Positions 1 through 7,570 of a stretch of 36,492 nt of DNA are shown here, in pieces. A program made the translations under genes and the position numbers. The DNA lies in assembly GCA_934169775.1 (NCBI GenBank), contig CAKPOI010000011.1, positions 1 to 36,492 on the forward strand, given 5' to 3'. Source of the stretch: an uncultured Clostridia bacterium. Its GTDB lineage: Bacteria > Bacillota > Clostridia > TANB77 > CAG-508. Within the stretch, counting starts at the first letter, position 1. The number at the start of each line of letters is the position of its first letter. The notes beneath the pieces were generated by a model. That model ran no database searches, had not been told where the DNA came from, and saw only the letters and a list, made by a program, of their open reading frames with translations.

Positions 1-1071
1 CCAGCAGGAGTAGTACCTGAAAATTCAACAGTAGTAGAAGCAGATGCAAGTAAAGGAATAGTAATAAAAGATAAAAACAATAATGAATGGGTTTGGATAG
101 AAGTACCAAAAACAACAGTATTTACAGGATTAACAATAGATACAACAGGGACATTAACAGAACAAAATTATACAGATATAAAAAATAAATTAATAGCATA
201 TGCAGGAGTATATAGAAAAGGTGATGCAACACAAAATAATAATTGGACAGATGAATGGTATGCAGAAGATGGAAGTACATTAGTAACAGCAAGTACATCT
301 AATTTAACAGAAGCACAAAAAGCTTTGACAAATGGATGCGGATTAACATATGATGAATATAAAGCAGCATATCAAAAAATGTTAAAAAGTATATATACTT
401 ATGGAGGATTTTGGATAGGAAGATATGAAGCAGGAATAGAAGGAACTACAACAGAAACAACAAATGCAAGAACAGATTCATCAGCAAGAATAACAATAGG
501 AACATCTCCAAAAGCCATAAGTCAAAAAGATGCAATACCATATAATTATGTATATTGTAGTGAAGCTCAAGCTTTAGCTAAAGAGATGACACCAAATAGT
601 AAATATACAAGTAGTTTAATGTTCGGAATACAATGGGATTTAGTGTGTAAATATTTAGAGGTAAAAGGAAATTTAGCAACAGCAGATATAAATTCGAATA
701 GCACAAGTTGGGGGAACTATGAAGATGCAAAAATAGAAAATATAACATCAGGAAAATATGCTATATTTGAAAGATATGAATTAGGAATATGGACAACAAT
801 TTCAGGTTCGTATACAAAAAGTCCAGATTATGATACACTATTAAGCACGGGAATAACAAATTACACAAAAAAGATGAACATTTATGATTTTGCGGGAAAT
901 GAATTTGAATGGACATTGGAAAAGACTTCCGACAGCGACCTTCCTTGTGCCTGCAGGGGAGGCGGTTACGTCTATACAGGCTCTAACGTTCCAGCTTCTA
1001 ACCGCGGTTACGGTGTCACGACCGACGGCCGCTACCATGTTGGCATTCGTCCTACGCTTTATGTAAACTGA
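1..1071 (+). CDS. C-terminal part of a surface protein with a C-type-lectin/FGE-like domain; probable DGR target
   Basis: The frame is open from base 1, so the N-terminus lies outside the window; 356 residues are visible, ending at a TGA at 1069. The visible part has the extracellular-looking segment WVWIEVPKTT, then YGGFWIGRYEAG, EFEWTLE, RGGGYVY, SNRGYG and the ending HVGIRPTLYVN. This order fits the formylglycine-generating-enzyme/C-type-lectin fold used by many variable proteins of diversity-generating retroelements. Codons before about 925 are AT-rich; the last ~45 are GC-rich and often end in C, unlike the rest of the gene and the window. Related clostridial proteins often carry a prepilin-like N-terminus, but that part is not visible here. 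The product is presumably a displayed binding protein; its ligand is unknown. An ordinary FGE-like protein is the alternative, but would not explain the composition switch. Confidence 0.8.
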   Translation, partial: PAGVVPENSTVVEADASKGIVIKDKNNNEWVWIEVPKTTVFTGLTIDTTGTLTEQNYTDIKNKLIAYAGVYRKGDATQNNNWTDEWYAEDGSTLVTASTSNLTEAQKALTNGCGLTYDEYKAAYQKMLKSIYTYGGFWIGRYEAGIEGTTTETTNARTDSSARITIGTSPKAISQKDAIPYNYVYCSEAQALAKEMTPNSKYTSSLMFGIQWDLVCKYLEVKGNLATADINSNSTSWGNYEDAKIENITSGKYAIFERYELGIWTTISGSYTKSPDYDTLLSTGITNYTKKMNIYDFAGNEFEWTLEKTSDSDLPCACRGGGYVYTGSNVPASNRGYGVTTDGRYHVGIRPTLYVN

Positions 1072-1080
1072 GAGCTAAAG
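925..1080 (+). other. Probable DGR variable region (VR) at the 3' end of the target gene
   Basis: By hand count, 75 of the 130 bases from 931 to 1060 are G or C, in a window that is otherwise strongly AT-rich. Of the 47 codons from 928 to 1066, 22 end in C (TCC, GAC, AGC, GAC, GCC, TGC, GGC, TAC, GTC and so on), while the preceding ~300 codons contain only a handful. DGR mutagenesis replaces adenines of a template, typically AAC/AAT codons, giving NNC/NNT codons at exposed positions of a C-type-lectin fold. The pattern seen fits that. The GC-rich tract runs past the stop codon to about 1085, where an initiation-of-mutagenic-homing sequence would be expected. The template repeat and reverse transcriptase are not in the window, so VR limits are approximate. 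Confidence 0.62.
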
Positions 1081-1086
1081 CCGTGA

Positions 1087-1117
1087 TTATAAAATAGGCG
1101 AGAGAGTCATTTTATAA
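1087..1117 (+). other. Hairpin/cruciform just downstream of the VR
   Basis: TTATAAAAT (1087-1095) and ATTTTATAA (1109-1117) form a perfect 9-bp inverted repeat around a 13-base purine-rich loop (1096-1108), starting 16 bases after the stop codon of the probable DGR target. In the Bordetella phage DGR, a hairpin just downstream of the VR stimulates retrohoming. The position here is comparable, so such a role is inferred. It lacks a following T-run, and a clearer terminator-like hairpin follows at 1145, so it is a poor terminator. Confidence 0.45.
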
Positions 1118-1144
1118 CCGATAAATTGAATACAAGTTATATAA

Positions 1145-1173
1145 AGGAGATAAGATTTCAGAACTTATCTCCT
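1145..1173 (+). terminator. Terminator-like hairpin after the DGR target gene
   Basis: AGGAGATAAG (1145-1154) and CTTATCTCCT (1164-1173) form a perfect 10-bp stem with a 9-base loop, followed by a weak T-containing stretch. It probably ends transcription of the surface-protein gene, though the poor T-run makes this uncertain. Confidence 0.5.
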
Positions 1174-1291
1174 ATTTGATATCTGGACTACCTGAACTCC
1201 TGAACTGTAACATATGTCATTTTTTGTCGATAAAAAAATCTTTACAAACGGAAAAACATGTGCTAATATGTGTACATAAGATTTATTCACT

Positions 1292-1355
1292 TTACATTCA
1301 CAGTTTGAATGTAAGAAAAATTTTTAAATCTAATCTAATTTTTTCGAAAAAATTA
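1292..1355 (+). promoter_or_regulatory. Palindromes in the sortase upstream region
   Basis: Between the terminator-like hairpin and the sortase gene there is no convincing gene. The stretch holds a 9-bp inverted repeat (1292-1300 with 1306-1314) and a perfect 20-bp palindrome centred on TTCGAA (1336-1355), ending about 50 bases before the sortase start. These could be operators or leader hairpins; no regulator is recognised. Confidence 0.35.
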
Positions 1356-1408
1356 ATTTCTAAAGATTTCACAGAAAAAAATAATACTAAGGTAGGTGAG
1401 GCATATGC

Positions 1409-2053
1409 ATGTATAAGATATATACAACTAAATATGTTAGTATTGTCAGTTTAATTTTAACTATTATAGTATTTTTAATTATTAATTCTATTTATTTTTG
1501 TGCAAAAAATCCTTCTATCTTTCAACTTGGATTTCAAGATACTGTAAAAGTAGAATTTAATGATAATAGTACTTTAAATAGTACAAATGATGTAAATAAT
1601 ACTAACTCGTTAAATAATAAAAATACAAATGACTTGAATAACAATACCTTAAATGAAAAAAAAGATAATACAATACAAAGCAGCTGGTATTTGAAAATTC
1701 CTCGTATTTTTTTAGAGGCGGAAATTTCAGAAGGTACTAGTACTGATGTTATGAATAAATATATTGGCCATTTTGAAGATACTTCTAAAACTACAGGGAA
1801 TGTGTGCTTGGCTGCACATAATCGCGGCTATCCTGTTAATTATTTTCAGAATTTGAAGCTGCTGAAAAAGGGAGATAAAATTCAATATAAGTACCAGAAT
1901 TTTGAAAAGCAATATGTTGTTGTAGATAATTTTATTATTAGAGATACGGATTGGTCTTGTATGGAAGAAACTGAAGATAATATGATTACATTGATTACTT
2001 GTGTTGAGAATGAGCCAGAGTATAGGAGGTGTGTTAGAGCATCTTTAGATTGA
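1409..2053 (+). CDS. Sortase (class D-like transpeptidase)
   Basis: A 214-residue protein with one N-terminal membrane helix (about residues 9-31), an Asn/Asp/Thr-rich linker (about 47-90) and a C-terminal sortase domain. The catalytic triad can be placed at His137 (AAHNRGY), Cys198 (TLITCVENEPEYRR) and Arg206 or Arg207. The TLITC form and overall size fit class D or a related class, but subclass is not certain. ATG 1409 is favoured over the out-of-frame ATG at 1405 because it opens the frame and lies 8 bases after the GGTGAG ribosome site. The enzyme would join sorting-signal proteins to the cell wall or into pili, outside the membrane. The next gene encodes a thioester/SpaA-domain protein ending in LPVTGM, its obvious candidate substrate. 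Confidence 0.9.
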   Translation: MYKIYTTKYVSIVSLILTIIVFLIINSIYFCAKNPSIFQLGFQDTVKVEFNDNSTLNSTNDVNNTNSLNNKNTNDLNNNTLNEKKDNTIQSSWYLKIPRIFLEAEISEGTSTDVMNKYIGHFEDTSKTTGNVCLAAHNRGYPVNYFQNLKLLKKGDKIQYKYQNFEKQYVVVDNFIIRDTDWSCMEETEDNMITLITCVENEPEYRRCVRASLD

Positions 2054-2189
2054 AAAATAATTACAATTTTAAACTTGTTTTCTTTGTCAAAATTTAATTC
2101 TTTTCCAATCTATAAAGTAATTGAAAATAATTATAATTTTGTTCCAATCTAAGAATCGGAAAAAAATAAAAATAGAAAGGATGTTAAAA

Positions 2190-3677
2190 ATGAATGTAAA
2201 GAAAGATATAAAAACAAATGAAAAAGGAACACTTTTAAAGAAATTTTTAAAGAAATTAACAGTTATTTTTAGTGTTATAGCAATAAATATGTTCACTTTT
2301 GCTGGAGCTAGTGGAGCGGTTACCTTAAAATCTGCAGATATAAAAAATGGAGGTGATTGTGGAAATTTACTTATATATAAAGGTGTAGTTGTAAAAACAT
2401 ATTATGCATATTATGAATCTAATGGAAAACAATATCCGGCATACTGTCTGGATAAAACAAAACACGGAGTTTCTGACAGTTTAGCATATTCTGTTTCTGT
2501 AGAAGATAGTATACATGATGTTGGGTTGTGGAGATATATTATTAATGGATATCCATATAAGTCTTATTCAGAATTAGGTTGTGCAAATAAAGAAGAAGCT
2601 TTTAGTGCTACTAAACAGGCAATTTACTGTTATATTCATGGTAATGATGTTAATAGTTATGCTCCAATTGGAGAAGCAGGAAAACGTACGGTTGCAGCTA
2701 TTAAGAAAATTGTAAGTGCTGCACGAAATTCAAATGAAAATCAATGTTCTAGTTCAATTGTTATTAAGCGTTTAGCTGATAATTTTGTTCAGGATAATAT
2801 AAATAAAAATTATGTTTCAAAAACTTATGAAATTACTGCAAATGCAGGCTTTTCAAAATATAATGTAAATCTCTTAAAAAATAATAAAGATTTAGTTGAA
2901 GGAATAAAAGTTACAGATTTAAATAATAAAGTTAAAAATCAATTTGCTGCGAATGAGAAATTCAAAGTATTAGTACCAATTGATCAAATGAAAAGTGCTG
3001 GTGAATTTAAAATTTCTGTAAATACCTCTATAAATACAAAACCAGTTTTATATGGAAAAGCAGCTAATAGTGCATATCAAGATTATGCTTTAACTGCTGC
3101 AACTTATGAAGATGCAAGTGAAGTAATTAATGATACATATTTTGAAAATAAAGCTAATTTAAAGATAATTAAAAAAGATAAAGAAACAAATGAAAGAATG
3201 GAAGGAGTAGAATTTGAAGTTTTAAATAGTGATAAAAAAGTAATATATGCTAATTTAAAAACAGATAAAAATGGTGAAATTGTTTTAACTCATATTTTAC
3301 CTGGTACGTATTATATAAGAGAAACAAAAACTAAAGATGGATATATAAAAAATCCACAATTATTAAAAATAGAGGCAAAATTGAATGAAAGTATTACAGT
3401 TACTTTTAATAATGTTAAGGAAAGTAAAGCAACTATTACAGTTGATGAAAAAGAAGTTGAGGTTAGTTATTATGAGGAAGATGTAAAAGAAAATGAAAAT
3501 AAAGAAAAGACAACAATATCAATAGAAAACAAAAATAATGAAAAAACAAGCACATCAAATGAAAATATATATACTGAAAAAAATAGTAAAGAGGTAGAAC
3601 AAAAAAATACAAATACTAATGTTCAGAATATACAGAAAAGTACTGTAATAAAAAGATTACCAGTTACTGGAATGTAG
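2190..3677 (+). CDS. Thioester-domain/SpaA-domain surface adhesin with terminal LPVTG
   Basis: ATG 2190 is chosen over the upstream ATG at 2121 because GAAAGG precedes it at good spacing and a signal-peptide-like start follows (hydrophobic core about residues 23-43). This gives 495 residues. Residues ~50-200 look like a thioester (TQXA-type) adhesion domain: Cys86 in YPAYCLDK and Gln143 in ATKQAIYCY are the expected thioester partners. Residues ~322-408 form a SpaA/Cna-B-like domain (KIIKKDKETN ... GTYYIRETK) of the kind that forms isopeptide bonds. A Glu/Lys/Asn-rich linker then leads to KRLPVTGM and stop. LPVTG is a sortase motif, but the usual hydrophobic helix and positive tail are missing, and no nearby frame supplies them. 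Likely role is covalent attachment to host or surface ligands; the mode of wall anchoring is unclear. Confidence 0.85.
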   Translation: MNVKKDIKTNEKGTLLKKFLKKLTVIFSVIAINMFTFAGASGAVTLKSADIKNGGDCGNLLIYKGVVVKTYYAYYESNGKQYPAYCLDKTKHGVSDSLAYSVSVEDSIHDVGLWRYIINGYPYKSYSELGCANKEEAFSATKQAIYCYIHGNDVNSYAPIGEAGKRTVAAIKKIVSAARNSNENQCSSSIVIKRLADNFVQDNINKNYVSKTYEITANAGFSKYNVNLLKNNKDLVEGIKVTDLNNKVKNQFAANEKFKVLVPIDQMKSAGEFKISVNTSINTKPVLYGKAANSAYQDYALTAATYEDASEVINDTYFENKANLKIIKKDKETNERMEGVEFEVLNSDKKVIYANLKTDKNGEIVLTHILPGTYYIRETKTKDGYIKNPQLLKIEAKLNESITVTFNNVKESKATITVDEKEVEVSYYEEDVKENENKEKTTISIENKNNEKTSTSNENIYTEKNSKEVEQKNTNTNVQNIQKSTVIKRLPVTGM

Positions 3678-3786
3678 TAAAAAATTAATTATTTAAAATT
3701 TGACTGATTGATGTTTTTTATGCTAAAATATGAAAAATGAAATATAAGTTATTTTAGTATAATTTTTGAAAGGAAAGATATTTTAA

Positions 3787-4635
3787 ATGAATGTTGAGTT
3801 ACCAAAGGAATATAAAGTAAGGAAAAGAGATATTATAATTTATACAATTTGTATTATTGTTTGTGTTGTAGCTTTAACTGTTGCTGTTACAGTACAAGTT
3901 TTAGGAGAAGATGTTGCAAATAATGTTTTTCATGCTAATAAATTACAAATAGCTTCAGAAGAAGAACAAGTTAAATTGCGTTCAGATTTTGAAAATATGT
4001 TTGATAATAAATTTTCAGGTCAAATAAAAGGAATGCAAAAAAAATATAATGATAAAAACTTTGTATTTACATCTTACCAAAATGAAGATACAGTTGCAGA
4101 TAGTTATAACCTAAATGTACATATTCCTAATTTTAATATTGTTGATGATGAGCTAGAAAAATTGAATAATAGAATTTCTACCGAATATAAACAACAAGTT
4201 AATCAAATATTAAATAATAAAGGGAATGTGATAGTATATTCAATTGAATATACTTCTTATGTGGAAGATGATATTTTAGTTTTAATTATTCGTTCAAATT
4301 TAAAAGAAAATAATAATGCTCAAAAGCAAATGATATATACATACAATTATGATTTAAAAAATAGAAAAATAGTAAATTTTGAAGATATAATTGATAAATT
4401 GAATTATAATAAAAATGATGTACAGAATGCAATTTATGATTATATACAAATTCAGGAAAATAATTCTAAGAGTTTGAAAAATTTAGGTTATGGTATTTAT
4501 GTAAGAAATAGTAAAGATGATTTGTATAAAATAGAAAATACTAAGCAATTTTTTGTTCAAAATGGAAAATTATATATTTTATATCCTTATGGTAATAGTT
4601 TAGCAACTAGTGAAATGGATATTGTTATAATATAA
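3787..4635 (+). CDS. Membrane-anchored DUF4163/DUF3298 (RsiV/PdaC-like) protein
   Basis: A 282-residue protein with a short cytoplasmic N-terminus, one membrane helix (about residues 16-39) and an extracytoplasmic region. The latter has the pattern of DUF4163 followed by DUF3298: YNLNVHIPNF, then VYSIEYTSYVEDD, then a C-terminal FFVQNGKLYILYPYG ending in SEMDIVII. These domains occur in anti-sigma factor RsiV and deacetylase PdaC. No sigma factor gene and no deacetylase domain are adjacent, so the role is unknown. It lies 109 bases after the LPVTG adhesin and is followed by a strong terminator, so it may be the last gene of the sortase locus. Family call is from motif pattern only. Confidence 0.65.
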   Translation: MNVELPKEYKVRKRDIIIYTICIIVCVVALTVAVTVQVLGEDVANNVFHANKLQIASEEEQVKLRSDFENMFDNKFSGQIKGMQKKYNDKNFVFTSYQNEDTVADSYNLNVHIPNFNIVDDELEKLNNRISTEYKQQVNQILNNKGNVIVYSIEYTSYVEDDILVLIIRSNLKENNNAQKQMIYTYNYDLKNRKIVNFEDIIDKLNYNKNDVQNAIYDYIQIQENNSKSLKNLGYGIYVRNSKDDLYKIENTKQFFVQNGKLYILYPYGNSLATSEMDIVII

Positions 4636-4677
4636 GGTTTATAGGTAATTTTAAATTTAAAGTAAATAATTATATAT

Positions 4678-4713
4678 AAAGAAAAAAGAAGCTTGAAAGC
4701 TTCTTTTTTCTTT
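4678..4713 (+). terminator. Strong rho-independent terminator
   Basis: A 16-bp perfect stem (4678-4693 with 4698-4713) with loop TGAA and A/T tracts on both sides, 42 bases after the DUF3298-type gene. It is symmetrical and could work in both directions. Confidence 0.9.
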
Positions 4714-4873
4714 TGAAAATAAAAGGGGATGTTTTTAATTTTAAATCAGTATCTCTAACTGATTATGTTTGTATTATAAAATATTTTTTTGTCCATTTTG
4801 TGAACTTAAAGTGAACTTACAGAAAAGTTTTGTAAATTTCTGTGTATTGTTATATTTTATATTTTAGGAAGTT

Positions 4874-4922
4874 TAGGAAAGCTTTCCTAGAGTATAAAAA
4901 AACCAGCATATAGCTGGTTTTT
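4874..4922 (-). terminator. Terminator of htrA plus adjacent 16-bp palindrome
   Basis: On the minus strand, the htrA stop is followed by AAAAACCAGC/GCTGGTTTTT (stem 4898-4907 with 4913-4922, loop ATATA) and then a U-rich end, a good terminator. Just beyond lies a perfect 16-bp palindrome TAGGAAAGCTTTCCTA (4874-4889). The rest of 4714-4926 shows no gene. Confidence 0.8.
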
Positions 4923-4926
4923 GTGG

Positions 4927-6216
4927 TTATGGTTGTTCACCTAAAGTTATTGTTAATTCTTTTTCTTGTCCATTTCTATTTACTTTGACTTTCATTTCAT
5001 CACCTATTTTGTGAGAATTTTTAATTTTGTTTAAGTCATCCATAGTAGATATTTTTGTACCATCAGCTTCGATAATTACATCACCAGATTTTATTCCAGC
5101 TTTTTCACCACTTGAAAAATCTTCAACACTTTTTACATAAACACCTGTAACTAAATTATAAGTTTTGGCTGTTTCTTCATTTAAGTCAATACCTGTAATA
5201 CCAATGTATGGTCTTTTTACTTTACTATATTGAATTAATTGAGATGTGATATCAGTTGTAGAATTTATAGGAATAGCAAATCCCATACCTTCAATACCGG
5301 TTCCAGAAAGTTTTAAAGTGTTAATACCAATAACTTTACCTTCACTATTAACTAAAGCTCCTCCGCTGTTACCAGAATTTATAGCAGCATCTGTTTGAAT
5401 AAGGGTATATTGTTTACCATCAGAATCTGTAACCTGTCTATTTACAGCACTTACAATTCCACATGTAACACTACTTTGCATTCCTATTGGATTTCCAACG
5501 GCCATAGCAAATTCGCCAACTTTAATTGAATCAGAATCAGCAAATTCAGCTTTAGATAAACCAGTCTTTTCGATTTTTATAACTGCTAAATCAGTTTGTT
5601 CGTCTTTTCCAACGATTTTAGCTTCATATTCAGTATCATCATTAAATAGTGTAACTGTTAATTTGCTAGCTTCTGAAACTTGGTAATAAGAACTACTGTT
5701 ACTGTTACTACTTGTGCTTGATACAACATGATTGTTTGTTAGAATGTAACCATCTTCGCTTATAATGATTCCAGATCCTGTAGCTGTTGCAGTACTTGAA
5801 CTAGATTTTCCAAACATTTGTAACATAGAATTATTTACAGTGTATTCTAGTTTTATACCTACTATTGAAGGTAAGATTTTGTTAGCAGCATATACTGCTG
5901 TATCAGAGTAATTTGATAAATTTACTTGTGATACATATCCATTATTACTTGATGAAGATGTTGATGTGTTGTTTATTATATTAGTAGTATTTGTACTTAA
6001 TATTTTTGAGCGTATAGAAGGTACCCCAAAACATGTACCAATAACAACTACACATCCAATTACTCCACTACAAAATGGTAAAATTACGCTTTTTCCAAAT
6101 CCTGATTTTGTTCTTTTTGTATTATACATATTTGAACTTGCAACGGTTTTGAAGTTAGTGCTTTTCTTTGTTTCTACATCTTTTATAGGTGTATTTTCGT
6201 TTTTATTTTCTTCCAT
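4927..6216 (-). CDS. htrA: HtrA/DegP-family serine protease
   Basis: A 429-residue membrane-anchored S1C protease. The cytoplasmic N-terminus (1-43) is charged, one membrane helix spans about 44-64, and a Ser/Thr/Asn-rich linker precedes the trypsin-like domain. The catalytic triad is His163 (LTNNHVV), Asp209 (QTDLAVIKI) and Ser284 (NSGNSGGALVN). A single PDZ domain occupies about residues 335-425 (AGIKSGDVIIEADGTKI). It would degrade or refold misfolded exported proteins at the outer face of the membrane. The start is set by GGAGGTC upstream. The gene stands alone between two transcription boundaries. A TTTCACA direct repeat 57 bases upstream resembles CssR boxes that control htrA genes in Bacillus, suggesting secretion-stress control. 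Confidence 0.95.
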   Translation of the reverse strand: MEENKNENTPIKDVETKKSTNFKTVASSNMYNTKRTKSGFGKSVILPFCSGVIGCVVVIGTCFGVPSIRSKILSTNTTNIINNTSTSSSSNNGYVSQVNLSNYSDTAVYAANKILPSIVGIKLEYTVNNSMLQMFGKSSSSTATATGSGIIISEDGYILTNNHVVSSTSSNSNSSSYYQVSEASKLTVTLFNDDTEYEAKIVGKDEQTDLAVIKIEKTGLSKAEFADSDSIKVGEFAMAVGNPIGMQSSVTCGIVSAVNRQVTDSDGKQYTLIQTDAAINSGNSGGALVNSEGKVIGINTLKLSGTGIEGMGFAIPINSTTDITSQLIQYSKVKRPYIGITGIDLNEETAKTYNLVTGVYVKSVEDFSSGEKAGIKSGDVIIEADGTKISTMDDLNKIKNSHKIGDEMKVKVNRNGQEKELTITLGEQP

Positions 6217-6264
6217 TTGAAAGACCTCCTAATAATTATTTTATCTAAACTATTAATAGATTAC

Positions 6265-6298
6265 AACACTTTTGTGAAAGTTTTGTGAAAAAAGTGTT
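6265..6298 (-). promoter_or_regulatory. CssR-like direct repeats within an inverted repeat upstream of htrA
   Basis: Read on the minus strand, TTTCACA occurs twice, 11 bases apart (6284-6290 and 6273-6279), about 57 bases upstream of the htrA ATG. They lie inside the 9-bp inverted repeat AACACTTTT/AAAAGTGTT (6265-6273 with 6290-6298). CssR in Bacillus subtilis is reported to use TTTCA-type boxes at htrA promoters; the match here is by resemblance. The site also lies in the upstream region of the divergent substrate-binding-protein gene. Confidence 0.45.
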
Positions 6299-6366
6299 AT
6301 ATTTTTGTTATATACACACAATCTCAAAAGTATACATAAAATATAACAAATAGAAGGGAGGATATT

Positions 6367-7368
6367 ATGAAAAAAAGAACACTTATATTTGTCATAACAA
6401 TATTAGTAATCATATTATTAGCAATACTAATACAAATGGTTTCTAATAAAAATCAAACAAAAGATAATAAAGAATTAACTAAAGTTAAAGTTAGTGAGGT
6501 TACTCGTTCAGTTTTTTACGCGCCACAATATGTAGCGATAAATAATGGATATTTTAAAGATCATGGAATAGACATAGATTTAACTACTGGAGGAGGAGCA
6601 GATACTGTAATGACAGCAGTACTTAGTAATCAAGTTGAAATAGGTTTTGCAGGACCGGAAGCATCAATATATGTATATAATGAAGGAAAAGAAGATTATT
6701 GTCAGGTTTTTGCACAGATGACAAAAAAAGATGGTTCATTTTTAGTAGCAAAATCAAAAACAGAGAATTTTAGTTGGCAAGATTTAAGAGGTAAAACAGT
6801 AATACCAGGAAGAAAAGGAGGAGTGCCATATATGACATTAGAGTATGTGTTAAAGAAAAATGGTATAAATCCTCAAATAGATTTAAATCTAGATGATAGT
6901 ATAAAATTTGATTTAATGGCAGGTGCATTTACAAGTGGAGATGCAGAATATGTAACTTTATTTGAACCAACTGCATCATTAACAGAACAACAAGGAAAAG
7001 GCTATATTGTTGCATCTGTAGGAAAAGAAGCAGGTGAAATTCCATATACAGCATATTTTGCTAAAAAAAGTTATATTTCAAAAAATAGTGAACTTATTAA
7101 AAATTTTACTAAAGCGATTTATGAGGGAGAAAAATGGGTTAGTGAGCATACAGCAGATGAAATAGCAAATGTTATTATCGATTTTTTCCCAGGGACAGAA
7201 AAAGAACTTATAAAAACTGCAGTACAAAGTTACAAGGACATAGATGCTTGGAATGAAACCCCAGAACTTAAAGAAGAAAGTTTTAATAGATTACAAGAAG
7301 TTATGACATTAGCAGGTGAGTTACAAACTAAAGCACCATATGATAAAATTGTAAATTGTCAGTGGTAA
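6367..7368 (+). CDS. NitT/TauT/ThiY-type ABC substrate-binding protein, orphan and membrane-anchored
   Basis: A 333-residue protein with an N-terminal hydrophobic helix (about 5-26) followed by a periplasmic-binding fold of the NMT1/ThiY/SsuA type: FYAPQYVAINNGYFKDHGID, GGGADTVMTAVLSNQVEIGF, then LRGKTVIPGRKGGVPYMTLE. Such proteins bind small organics (sulfonates, pyrimidine precursors, bicarbonate or nitrate); the ligand cannot be told here. There is no lipobox cysteine after the helix, so it seems held by an uncleaved signal anchor or is released, unusual for a Gram-positive binding protein. No permease or ATPase gene is adjacent. GAAGGGAGG precedes the ATG. It is transcribed divergently from htrA. 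Confidence 0.85.
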   Translation: MKKRTLIFVITILVIILLAILIQMVSNKNQTKDNKELTKVKVSEVTRSVFYAPQYVAINNGYFKDHGIDIDLTTGGGADTVMTAVLSNQVEIGFAGPEASIYVYNEGKEDYCQVFAQMTKKDGSFLVAKSKTENFSWQDLRGKTVIPGRKGGVPYMTLEYVLKKNGINPQIDLNLDDSIKFDLMAGAFTSGDAEYVTLFEPTASLTEQQGKGYIVASVGKEAGEIPYTAYFAKKSYISKNSELIKNFTKAIYEGEKWVSEHTADEIANVIIDFFPGTEKELIKTAVQSYKDIDAWNETPELKEESFNRLQEVMTLAGELQTKAPYDKIVNCQW

Positions 7369-7371
7369 GTG

Positions 7372-7408
7372 ATGATTTTGGGACGTAGAAAAAATCATTA
7401 AATTTTTA
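7372..7408 (+). terminator. Weak terminator-like hairpin
   Basis: ATGATTTT (7372-7379) pairs with AAAATCAT (7391-7398) and is followed by TAAATTTTT, directly after the stop of the substrate-binding-protein gene. Confidence 0.5.
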
Positions 7409-7428
7409 AGGAATTTCTCTGTCCTTAT

Positions 7429-7570
7429 TTATATTATAGAAAGTTCTTTGAACTTCCTATAAAAAACAATGATGCACAGAAAATTTATTTCATAAATTTT
7501 CGTGCACGAACAAAGACGCGGACTTTAAAATGTTCCAAGAAGTGCTAATGCTATTAATGTCCGCTTTTGT
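7429..7570. repeat. 141-bp tandem repeat, copy 1 (three hairpins)
   Basis: First copy of a 141-bp direct repeat. It contains three consecutive hairpins: H1, TATAGAAAGTTC/GAACTTCCTATA (about 7434-7460); H2, TGCACAGAAAATTTA/TAAATTTTCGTGCA (about 7473-7506); and H3, GAACAAA..GCGGAC/GTCCGC..TTTGTT (7508-7571). No ORF runs through it. It differs from copy 2 at only a few positions, in the H2 arm and the H3 loop. Confidence 0.9.

Noticed and set aside
1221..1230. TTTTTGTCGA as a Spo0A box upstream of the sortase
   Set aside because: The core reads TGTCGAT, one mismatch from TGTCGAA, and no promoter lies in register.
1176..1454. 92-residue open frame between the surface protein and the sortase
   Set aside because: No ribosome site, overlaps the sortase start and several palindromes, composition of non-coding DNA.
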